Source: Pomphorhynchus laevis
Taxonomy: Eukaryota; Acanthocephala; Palaeacanthocephala; Echinorhynchida; Pomphorhynchidae
Assembly (NCBI GenBank): GCA_012934845.2
Contig: WNNJ02003589.1
Span: 1 to 64,000, forward strand
DNA length: 64,000 nucleotides
Reading direction: 5' to 3'
Shown one piece after another: positions 56,679 to 64,000 of the stretch; positions within the stretch are counted from its first letter, which is position 1; each line of letters opens with the position of its first letter. The notes beneath the pieces are model-generated. The model had not been told where the DNA came from. It was given only the letters and a program-made list of their open reading frames with translations, and made no database searches. Position numbers and translations under genes: made by a program.

Positions 56679-57000
56679 ATGTTCAATTTTCGTTCGTGTG
56701 ACTCTTTTCTTCTATATGTTCCGTCATTTTCATCAACTGTAGTTGGCGTTTTATTGCCCCTTTTATTCTCTGGAATAAACAACTTCCTGCCATTGGCTCA
56801 ACCACTTCCTTTTCATCCTTCAAACACAATATCCGCTATCGTTTATCCCTTAATAATTGATTCAATTATTCTAACCCTTTAAAACTCTTCAATACGCTCC
56901 CACACATAATCATCAACCTATTGTCATTGATTATACTTTCGTTCTGTTTGTTTTCATTTTTTATTTGTTACTTTTTTATTTTTCATTTTTTTGCACATTA
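56679..57000 (+). pseudogene. LX-3 LINE, C-terminal end of ORF2 and 3' UTR
   Basis: A frame reads FRSCDSFLLYVPSFSS and, after a shift near 56745, WNKQLPAIGSTTSFSSFKHN and a stop at about 56845. This matches the LX layout SCHTLLLHVPNYS and WNQLPLDVR. The UTR continues with TTAATAATTGATTCAATTATTCTAAC, which recurs at 62.6 kb. The copy lacks an obvious terminal hairpin. Confidence 0.75.
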
Positions 57001-57621
57001 AAAATGATTAAAGATTAAGAAGAATAAATATGATTAGGGATAAATATGATCAAAGATCAAAGATTAAAACTTCCTAGTGGTTCATGCAATGATAATAAAT
57101 TCATTAAATTATTATCCCTTTTCACAGTAGGTAATAACGCTGTTATCAGTAATTGATTGGGCTTCATAAACAAGTTTCGCCGACTACTCGTGACATATAA
57201 TATTATGCACTTTGTCGGTTAGGTCTGTATACTCCTATAATTATAGTAAAAGGTATTCACGTATTTCCAAACCACTCTTTAATTTAGTTTGCAAATCTTT
57301 TAAACTTTTGTTTTCGTGTGATGGCGTTATTGGACAATACTACGTTTTATTAACTGGCATAATCTCAGATAATTCCTCAGATAAGTATTCTGTATCGATC
57401 ATAAAATGCTTTCTTTAATAATTCCCTGTAATTGAAAGTTTTATTCAAGAGCGTGACAATTTTTTAAAGAAGCAATGATAGAACTGAGAACTGAATGCAG
57501 AGCTGAAAATAAAATGAGATTGCTCAGTCAACGATAAATACTGACCGAGGAAATGAAACTATATACTCCTTTAAGTTTTAAAAGGATAACAATTAAAAAA
57601 ATTTGGTTTCTGATAAACATA
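57001..57621. other. AT-rich spacer with GATTAAAGAT runs
   Basis: 57001-57070 contains several near-repeats of AATATGATCAAAGATTAAA. Similar text lies at 62135-62215, on the other side of the LX-2 element. No gene is seen. The 68-codon frame at 57212-57418 shows no motif. Confidence 0.5.
57612..57621 (+). repeat. Probable target-site duplication, left copy (LX-2)
   Basis: GATAAACATA matches GATTAACATA at 62076-62085 with one difference. Confidence 0.55.
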
Positions 57622-57623
57622 CA

Positions 57624-57743
57624 TTCCAGATTATTCCTGTCAGTTCCAGATTATTCCTGTCAGTTCCAGATTATTCCTGTCAGTTCCAGATTATTCCTGT
57701 CAGTTCCAGATTATTCCTGTCAGTTCCAGATTATTCCTGTCAG
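57624..57743 (+). promoter_or_regulatory. Six perfect 20-bp repeats at the LX-2 5' end
   Basis: The unit TTCCAGATTATTCCTGTCAG occurs six times without a mismatch, starting at 57624, 57644, 57664, 57684, 57704 and 57724. A partial word TTCC then leads into CGCTCGCTACGCTCGCGG. The block ends 49 bp before the ORF1 ATG. By analogy with monomer-type LINE promoters it may drive transcription. That role is inferred. Confidence 0.75.
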
Positions 57744-57792
57744 TTCCGCTCGCTACGCTCGCGGATTGAGCTCAATCTATCGATAAAAGGTT

Positions 57793-59118
57793 ATGCCTAA
57801 AAAAGCGCGATCTCAGATCCCTGTTCCTGATCAACAATCTTCCACATCTAAATGCAATGATGGTTATACCAGCTTTGAAGTTGGATGCGATTCCAAAGAT
57901 TGCGATGTATGGACACTTGTTCGTGTTAAAATATCCGACCACTCAGTGTATAAACTTAAACATTTCACTTGCGGTTTTTGTACATCAGTCCGACTACTAC
58001 AGTTATCCTGCTCATCTACTCCTGTATCACACACTACCACTCAGACCAATGCTGTTTTAGATGTTTCCCTCGCATCAACACCTGACTTCGCATCATATAA
58101 TCCCATTATTGAACCTACTCTCTCACACACTCCTCGTTCAACTACGTACCAAACTTCCATTAATCTTTCTCATTCTAACAATGCTAACGGCAAAGCTTTT
58201 CATCTCGTACCTCCTCTTTCCTATTCCTCCCCCAATCTAAATAAATCTCAAACTTCTTTATTCTCCTCACGAACTCCTTACTCGACCCCCCCTGTATCAC
58301 CTCTCAATAATTTACACCCTTCCATCAAAATCATTTCCAGTAACATTTCCGATCAACTAATTCAACACTCCATTCCTGTCACTCATGCCCCAACCTATTT
58401 TAATTCTCCTTACTCTACCTCCCAAGTAACACTTCCCAATAAGTTACATCCTTCATTTAAAATCATATCCAGTCACATCTCTGATCAACCGATTCAACAC
58501 CCCTCTCCTGTCACACTTGCTCCAACCAATATTAATTCTTTATCAAGCACCCCTGTCATTTCCACTTCTATCTGCTCATCTACCTCGACTCCAACCAGCT
58601 CTGTCCGTCCACCACTTCCACGAAATCGTTTTCCTTCGCGCGATCGCTGTATAATCATATCAAACTTAAAGCTTTCCGAATCTGCTTCTCCACAATCTCG
58701 CCTCGATGATGATGTATCTGCTTTCAGGTCTATCCTAGCAACCATTCTTCCTGATGATAACCCATCACTCTTCAATAATATCGCTCCTGTATCCTTTATT
58801 CGTTTAAACAAATCCACTAAATCAAATCATCTCAGTCCTCCACTCTTAAAAATCGTTTTCCGACATAGTTCACATGCCTCTTCGGTACTCTCCCAACGTT
58901 TTAAACTTCTTACCACTTCATCTACTTGCCGTATCTTTCCTGACCGCTCCCCTTCTGATATTGCCCAGCTCAATTTAGCTCGCATTGAAAAACATCGACG
59001 TGAAACAAACGGCGAGTCATCCTTATCTATACGTAAAATCAACGGAAATTTTCACGTTCTTCACACAAGGCCAAAAATTCGATGGCGTCCCATCTCTCCC
59101 CCTTGTCTTCTTCGCTAG
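57793..59118 (+). CDS. LX-2 ORF1 protein: zinc motif plus RNA-binding-like core
   Basis: 441 residues starting at ATGCCTAAAAAAGCG. The N-terminus carries a Cys/His pattern with C21, C32, C37, W40, H57, C60 and C63 (FTCGFC), resembling a PHD-type or other treble-clef zinc finger as reported for CR1 ORF1s. Residues about 65-270 are Ser/Thr/Pro-rich and include a 44-residue tandem duplication around LHPSIKIISS and LHPSFKIISS (58291 and 58423, period 132 bp). The C-terminal core reads FPSRDRCIIISNL, DVSAFRSIL, VSFIRLNKS, LLKIVFRHSSHAS, RIFPDRSPSDIAQ and GESSLSIRKINGNF. It probably coats element RNA. Its last 37 bases overlap the ORF2 start. Confidence 0.9.
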   Translation: MPKKARSQIPVPDQQSSTSKCNDGYTSFEVGCDSKDCDVWTLVRVKISDHSVYKLKHFTCGFCTSVRLLQLSCSSTPVSHTTTQTNAVLDVSLASTPDFASYNPIIEPTLSHTPRSTTYQTSINLSHSNNANGKAFHLVPPLSYSSPNLNKSQTSLFSSRTPYSTPPVSPLNNLHPSIKIISSNISDQLIQHSIPVTHAPTYFNSPYSTSQVTLPNKLHPSFKIISSHISDQPIQHPSPVTLAPTNINSLSSTPVISTSICSSTSTPTSSVRPPLPRNRFPSRDRCIIISNLKLSESASPQSRLDDDVSAFRSILATILPDDNPSLFNNIAPVSFIRLNKSTKSNHLSPPLLKIVFRHSSHASSVLSQRFKLLTTSSTCRIFPDRSPSDIAQLNLARIEKHRRETNGESSLSIRKINGNFHVLHTRPKIRWRPISPPCLLR

Positions 59119-61991
59119 TCGATCTCGCTCCTAAGCATACTTTTCGTCTTAGTCTATTCAATACTCGCTCCATTCTTCATAAAGCTGATATGCTTCTCGA
59201 CATCTTCGATCAATTATCTATCGATATTCTCTGCATTACCGAATCCTGGCACACTGACTCCAACGATCTTGCTATTCGTCGTCTATGTCGCTCTGGTTGT
59301 TCTCTAGTTGAATCAGCTCGTCAAATTACATCTCATACATCTACTGCGTCTAACCATGGCGGTATTGTTGCCATTGCTCGTCACCCAATGTCTTTACGTA
59401 AAATCAACGTTAACATCCGTTACACCTCGTTCGAATTACTCATATGCAGATTATCAACGCCTTTCCCTCTGGAACTTGTGATTGTATACCGTCCAGGTTC
59501 AGTTGCCCCATCACGTATCTTCTTTAACGACCTTGCAGATCTAATGTCTCACTGTTCATTGTCTTATACTCCTTCTTTTGTTCTCGGTGACTTTAACATT
59601 CGTCTTGATCGCCCGTCTGACTCTGACTCTATCACTTTAACTAATCTTTTTTCTGATTTTAACTATAAATTACTTTCAACAAGCCCAACTCATATTCTCG
59701 GCGGTGCTCTCGACATCATTGCTGTTCCTAACTGCTTCAATGACTATACCTCCTTGTCAATTACTGATCCTGGTTTGTCCGATCATTTCCTTGTCACTCT
59801 TACTCTTACTCGTCCCCATCCTCCTTCTCCGCCTTTACCATTATCTACACCAAGTCGACCCTGGAAGCTTCTCGATATCCCTATTCTCTGCACATCCTTA
59901 CTCAATTCTTCACTCTTTTCACTTCCTCTTAACTATCTCTCTCCCGATGATCTCTGCATTCTGTTTGATTCTGAACTTACGTCGATCCTCAATAACCTTC
60001 TACCTAGTCGACTTCGACGTTCCCAGCGCTTGCGCCATGCTCCCTGGTTCGATTCTGACTGTAGTCTTTCTAAGCGTCGACTCCGTCACTCTTTTCGTAT
60101 GTATAAACGCTTTCTTAAACGTTCACCCAACTCACTCCCTCCAAATCTTCGTGATTCCTACTTTTCTCAACGCCGTTCACATCTCATTCTTATACGTACT
60201 AAACGTACTCTCTTTTGGCGAAATCAACTCGAGTCATCTTCCAACTCGAAATCTCATTGGAAAATCTTAAACTCAATTCTTTCACGATCATCTACCCCTT
60301 GTAATATAAATCCTGATGAATTTTCTTCTTATCTACAAACTAAGCTATCTAATTTACTTTCCCTACTACCCATAGCCCCCTTGTACCCACTCTTATCTTT
60401 AAATACTTCCCTCCCAGAACTATTCCACCTTCTTCCCGTTTCGTCTGATGAAGTTTCTTCGGTTCTGCTGTCATTACCTAATAAAACCTCTCCTTCTGAC
60501 CCAATTCCCACTCACTTACTTAAAAATATCTGCACTTTTATCTTACCCTTCCTAACCACATTGTTCAACTCGTCCATCCGTAGCTGTACATTTCCTTCCA
60601 TCTGGAAATGCGCCACTGTTCGTCCTATCATCAAAAAGCAATCTCTCGACTCTTCACTACCATCTTCGTACCGTCCAATCTCACTTCTCCCAACCCTCTC
60701 TAAACTCCTTGAGCGTCTCGTTCTTAAGCAAGTTAATACATATCTCTATTCCTCTAACTTATTTCCTCCCTTCCAAGCCGCTTTTCGCTCTAATTACTCT
60801 ACCGAAATTGCATGTCTTAAAGTTTATAACGACTTACTCATATCGCGCGATCATAAATTATGTAGTGTCATAGTTTCTCTTGATCTATCGTCTGCTTTTG
60901 ACATCGTCGATCACTCGATTCTTCTCCATCGCCTTCGTCATGATTATGGCTTCTCTTTACCCACTGTATCATGGTTTTCTTCATATCTATCAAACCGTAC
61001 ATTTCGCGTATACTCTAACTCTTCTCTCTCCCATCCTTCGTCCATTCCGTCCGGTGTTCCGCAAGGCTCCGTATTAGGCCCTATACTTTTCTCTCTTCTT
61101 CTTGGTGATTTGTCTTCGATTTCTCATAAATTTAACTTCCATGTTATGCAATATGCTGATGACATTCTCATCTATGCTCATGCACCTGTTTATCGTATTC
61201 GCGATCTTAGTGTTTCTGCTTCCGACTGCCTTGTCTCAATTTCCAATCATCTTTCTTCCCTTCGCCTTTCTCTGAATCCTGATAAATCCAAAATTATGTG
61301 GATCCTACCTCGACGCCTCGGCTTCGAACCTCCCTCCGTATCATTAAATTCTAAAATTCTTCCTATCGTTGATAATCTCGTTTTCCTAGGCTTCCATTTT
61401 GACAACCGACTTTCACTTAAACCTTTCGTTAGAGATAAAGTACGCTCATCTACCTTGATACTCCGCAACCTCCGTCAAGTTCGTAGATTGATCGATTTCC
61501 CTTCTTGTATGACTCTCATATCATCTCTCCTTTTTTCTAGACTCGATTATTGTCTTAGTCTATTTTCCAACTCACCTAAATCCACTCTTCTTCCCCTACA
61601 ACGCATCGTCAACGCAGCTGTCCGAATTCTCCTCCGTCTTCGTCGTTTTGATCACACATCCTACCATCTTGCTTCTCTCGATTTGCCTACAATTTATTGT
61701 CGTGTTCAAATTCGTCTTCTTATCGTTGCTTTCCGCCTTGTAACTTTTCATACCCCTTCATTTCTCAACCTTCCTTTTCTTGATAATTCTCGTCCTGTTT
61801 ACTGCTCCTTGCGTTCCTGTAATTCCCTTCTTTTACATGTCCCAAACTACTCTACCTCCTTTGGACTCCGCTCCTTCCTGGTGGCTGCTCCTCTATCGTG
61901 GAATCATCTGCCCATTCATATACGCCAATCAACTTCCCTGCAGTGCTTCAAACGACAAATCCGATCCCATCTGAACAATTTAACTGCTTGA
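59082..61991 (+). CDS. LX-2 ORF2: endonuclease-reverse transcriptase, intact
   Basis: 969 residues, starting at ATGGCG within the ORF1 end (frame -1 relative to ORF1) and ending TGA. The APE endonuclease spans about residues 1-240: NTRSILHKADML, LCITESWHTD near residue 50, GDFN at 169-172, GGALDIIAVP and SDHF at 233-236. The RT has SYRPISLLPTLSKLLERL, AFRSNYSTEIACLK, motif A SLDLSSAFDIVDH with Asp at 601, GVPQGSVLGPILF and motif C YADD at 691-694. The C-terminus has LGFHFDNRLSLKPF and WNHLPIHIR. The enzyme nicks target DNA and copies the element RNA in place. It is closely related to LX-1 ORF2 (same length, same order). All catalytic residues that I can place are present. Confidence 0.96.
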   Translation: MASHLSPLSSSLVDLAPKHTFRLSLFNTRSILHKADMLLDIFDQLSIDILCITESWHTDSNDLAIRRLCRSGCSLVESARQITSHTSTASNHGGIVAIARHPMSLRKINVNIRYTSFELLICRLSTPFPLELVIVYRPGSVAPSRIFFNDLADLMSHCSLSYTPSFVLGDFNIRLDRPSDSDSITLTNLFSDFNYKLLSTSPTHILGGALDIIAVPNCFNDYTSLSITDPGLSDHFLVTLTLTRPHPPSPPLPLSTPSRPWKLLDIPILCTSLLNSSLFSLPLNYLSPDDLCILFDSELTSILNNLLPSRLRRSQRLRHAPWFDSDCSLSKRRLRHSFRMYKRFLKRSPNSLPPNLRDSYFSQRRSHLILIRTKRTLFWRNQLESSSNSKSHWKILNSILSRSSTPCNINPDEFSSYLQTKLSNLLSLLPIAPLYPLLSLNTSLPELFHLLPVSSDEVSSVLLSLPNKTSPSDPIPTHLLKNICTFILPFLTTLFNSSIRSCTFPSIWKCATVRPIIKKQSLDSSLPSSYRPISLLPTLSKLLERLVLKQVNTYLYSSNLFPPFQAAFRSNYSTEIACLKVYNDLLISRDHKLCSVIVSLDLSSAFDIVDHSILLHRLRHDYGFSLPTVSWFSSYLSNRTFRVYSNSSLSHPSSIPSGVPQGSVLGPILFSLLLGDLSSISHKFNFHVMQYADDILIYAHAPVYRIRDLSVSASDCLVSISNHLSSLRLSLNPDKSKIMWILPRRLGFEPPSVSLNSKILPIVDNLVFLGFHFDNRLSLKPFVRDKVRSSTLILRNLRQVRRLIDFPSCMTLISSLLFSRLDYCLSLFSNSPKSTLLPLQRIVNAAVRILLRLRRFDHTSYHLASLDLPTIYCRVQIRLLIVAFRLVTFHTPSFLNLPFLDNSRPVYCSLRSCNSLLLHVPNYSTSFGLRSFLVAAPLSWNHLPIHIRQSTSLQCFKRQIRSHLNNLTA

Positions 61992-62020
61992 CTTTCTCAT
62001 TTTTGTTTGTGGACTTGTAA

Positions 62021-62037
62021 GCGTACAGCTTGTACGC
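62021..62037 (+). other. 3'-terminal LINE hairpin (LX-2 type)
   Basis: GCGTACA, loop GCT, TGTACGC, between GACTTGTAA and ATTTGCCACATTAAATAAA. Confidence 0.85.
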
Positions 62038-62075
62038 ATTTGCCACATTAAATAAATTTGTATTATTATTAATTT

Positions 62076-62085
62076 GATTAACATA
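62076..62085 (+). repeat. Probable target-site duplication, right copy (LX-2)
   Basis: GATTAACATA, one base different from 57612-57621. Confidence 0.55.
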
Positions 62086-62299
62086 TTATACAAATATTTA
62101 TAAAAATTAAAGTTTAAATTAAAGGTAAAGGTTGCAGATAAATATGATTAAAGATTAAAGAGAAAAAGATTAAATATAAATATAATTAAAGATAAATATG
62201 ATCAAAGATTAAATAAGTTTTAATTATTAAACTTTTTGTAACATATGTAGCAGAAAATGGTTTTGTCATGCTCGAGTAGCTACTGAAAAAAGCAACATG
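62086..62299. other. AT-rich spacer with GATTAAAGAT runs
   Basis: Degenerate repeats of AAATATGATTAAAGATTAAA at 62135-62215, like those at 57001-57070. No gene. Confidence 0.5.
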
Positions 62300-62460
62300 A
62301 TTTAATTCACGATATGCACTCCCACATATCAACATCATCCTATTGACATTGTGTTCATACTTTTTTCATTTTTTTGTTCTAAAAACTTTTAATTTGTGAT
62401 TTAGTTGACTTGTAAGTGGATGTATATCCACAATAGCCACTTAAATAAACCTGTACTTGA
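62300..62460 (+). mobile_element. LX-3 LINE, 3' UTR fragment with terminal hairpin
   Basis: It begins around CACTCCCACATATCAACATC, matching the LX-3 UTR at 56.9 kb. It ends GACTTGTAAGTGGATGTATATCCAC, then AATAGCCACTTAAATAAACC. The hairpin is GTGGAT (62416-62421), loop GTAT, ATCCAC (62426-62431). No coding part remains. Confidence 0.75.
62416..62431 (+). other. 3'-terminal LINE hairpin (LX-3 type)
   Basis: A 6-bp perfect stem with a 4-nt loop. The flanks TGTAA and GCCACTTAAATAAA are shared with LX-1 and LX-2, while the stem sequence is unrelated. Confidence 0.78.
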
Positions 62461-62509
62461 TTTACTTTTTTTTCACTTTTTGTTATTTTTCATTTTTTGT
62501 GACTTTCTT

Positions 62510-62795
62510 CTCCGTTCTTTTCTAGAATAAACAGCCTCCTGCCATCGGATCGACCACTTCCTTTCCATTCTTAAAACACAGTCTCCACTATCTTTTGTCC
62601 CTTAATAATTGATTCAATTATTCTAACTCTTTAAAACTCTTACACTCTCCAACACATCAACATATTGTTGATGTTTTGATATGTTCATACTTTTTTATTT
62701 TTCATTTCTACTATTGGTTGTAAAAATCTTTAATTTGTAATTTAGTAGACTTGTAAGTGGTAGTATATCCACAATAGCCACTTCAATAATAAACC
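62510..62795 (+). pseudogene. LX-3 LINE, last ORF2 codons and 3' end
   Basis: A frame reads N-K-Q-P-P-A-I-G-S-T-T-S-F and ends at TGA in AATAATTGATTCAATTATTC, parallel to 56.76-56.85 kb. The Trp codon before it is TAG here. The 3' end has GACTTGTAAGTGGTAGTATATCCACAATAGCCACTTCAATAATAAA with a weakened stem (4 bp). Confidence 0.72.
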
Positions 62796-64000
62796 AAATT
62801 AATTAAATCAGTATATGAATCAAAAGCCGTTAATGATCAAAATTATAAAAAAAAAGATAGTTGAAAATAAATATTAAAGTGTTGCTATTTCATTTATGTA
62901 TTTCATTTTATTTTTACATACTTTTGCATTTTTTTTGTCCATTTGCGACATTTCATAATTATACTTTTATATTAAAAATAATGAAAAATTTAGGCAACTG
63001 ATATAATTCAAGTAAGTTTTACTTGAATATACGACGGACACCGAAGAATATATTATTTTTTAGTTTATTTCTATATTTTAATTTTTTTCACCTCAATTCA
63101 ATATTTGTAAAACATGTAAACACCGTCAACAGTAAATAAAAGAATAAAAATAAAAAAATTGTTATGGTGTGCTACGTTATTTACCGTAATTACTATTAAT
63201 CTATTAGTAGTAATTACTATTAATATTTACTTAATATTTTAATTAATATTTATTAATATTAATATTTTATGTAAATATATTTTTGTTTTAATTGAATGAA
63301 TAAATAGCCTTAATGCTTGGTTTTATGCAGTAATAAAATTTATCTCCAAGCCTTATAGAGATAATAAAAAGATATGCTATCATTAAAATTCTCCCGCTAA
63401 TTCTCTTAAATAATAAGAAAACATTTGTTTTATTTTGACCGATGCTTATAAAGTGCGTCATATTTAATAATTTAACTATTTAAGCGTTAAAATTTTTAAT
63501 GCATTCATTTGATCTATAAATGACCTCGACAATGTTTGCATAATAATTAAAATAACTACAAAATTTGGTCTTGCTTTGAATCCATTAACATACAGTGGTC
63601 CTGCCAATATTAAGTAGTTACGTGAATGTTCGTCTTTGTGTATGTGACTCACAAAACCATATAACCTGTAAAACCAATCCTTTACAACTGCCCGTTGCGT
63701 TAAGAATAGGATCTCGTTAAGAATAGTTAAGAATAGGATCTTGATTTCAATAGTTAAGAATCGATTATATAATCGTTCGTTCAATAATATTGAGATTGTA
63801 TTTTGATTTTTGTTAACGAACTTATACTCAATGCTTGGTTTAATGCAGTGATAAAATTTATAAAGATAAATTTTTAATTTACTTAATAAATTTAGAATTT
63901 ATTTAAATTCTTTTAAATTTTAGATTTAAATTCTTTTAAAATTAGAAGCTATAAGATAATAAACAATTATGTATGGCTAAAATTAAAATTCGTCCGCTGA
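62796..64000. other. AT-rich DNA with a direct repeat
   Basis: No supported gene. The words AATGCTTGGTTTTATGCAGTAATAAAATTTAT (here split: AATGCTTGGTTT, ATGCAGT, ATAAAATTTAT) occur at about 63312 and again at about 63832. Both are followed by AAAATT and CGCTGA- or CGCTAA-type text, so a repeat unit of roughly 100-170 bp is present twice, 520 bp apart. Near 63700-63770 GTTAAGAATAGGATCT is repeated locally. The 102-codon minus frame (63476-63784) lies between the repeats and partly consists of that local repeat. Confidence 0.5.

Larger units (their letters stand above)
57622..62075 (+). mobile_element. LX-2 LINE, apparently full-length and intact
   Basis: A 4.45-kb element with a 5' repeat block (57624-57743), ORF1, ORF2, a short 3' UTR with a hairpin (62021-62037), AATAAA and an (ATT)n tail. 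It is flanked by a 10-bp near-perfect direct repeat. Both ORFs are open end to end, which no other element here achieves. Confidence 0.9.

Noticed and set aside
57624-57743. CRISPR-like array of 20-bp repeats
   Set aside because: The units are contiguous with no spacers and lie at the 5' end of a LINE in eukaryotic DNA.
63476-63784. 102-codon minus-strand frame at the right edge
   Set aside because: It is partly made of a local direct repeat and AT-rich text, with no recognisable domain.
1-64000. tRNA, rRNA or host protein-coding genes
   Set aside because: No cloverleaf, rRNA core or multi-exon coding pattern could be recognised by reading. A dedicated search could still find small ones.

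Overview
The window looks like an AT-rich, repeat-dense intergenic region of an invertebrate animal genome. I see no convincing host gene, tRNA, rRNA or CRISPR array. Almost every long reading frame belongs to a transposable element. The mix is several CR1/L2-group LINEs, an RTE-like LINE, an I/R1-like LINE with zinc knuckles, a Ty3/Gypsy-like LTR element, a Merlin DNA transposon and tandem satellites. Several of these, especially the CR1-type ORF1, resemble elements I associate with flatworms. That affiliation is inference and the host cannot be named from this window.

Working labels used below. LX-1 to LX-4 are related CR1/L2-group LINE families with an endonuclease plus reverse transcriptase ORF2. 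B, C, D, G and H are other CR1-like families. E is the I/R1-like family.

Layout. 1-2.2 kb: Merlin transposase remnant in AT-rich DNA. 2.2-8.4 kb: mosaic of LX-2 tail, B copy 1, C endonuclease, an LX-1 deletion derivative, D reverse transcriptase tail and an unrecognised degenerate coding stretch. 8.6-11.9 kb: a 133-bp tandem pair, then a decayed RTE-like element. 12.4-16.2 kb: broken LX-1 on the minus strand. 17.5-21.5 kb: LX-1 on the plus strand with an intact ORF2. 21.6-24.5 kb: B copy 2. 24.6-31.4 kb: E copy 1, then a Ty3/Gypsy-like pol split by E copy 2. 31.4-39 kb: decayed LX-4, H and LX-1 pieces. 40.2-45 kb: G element split by a nested LX-1. 45-57 kb: AT-rich DNA with two arrays of one 94-bp satellite, palindromes and LX-1 and LX-3 scraps. 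57.6-62.1 kb: an apparently full-length, intact LX-2. 62.1-64 kb: LX-3 tails and AT-rich DNA.

Three signals stand out. First, the LX-1, LX-2 and LX-3 LINEs end in the same 3' design, a short hairpin between conserved flanks just before AATAAA, with a stem that differs in sequence but keeps pairing. Second, the LX-2 copy has six perfect 20-bp repeats at its 5' edge, two intact overlapping ORFs and a likely target-site duplication, so it may be young or active. Third, element breakpoints repeatedly carry near-perfect short-loop palindromes or templated duplications, which suggests snap-back DNA synthesis as a recurrent repair or integration by-product in this genome.
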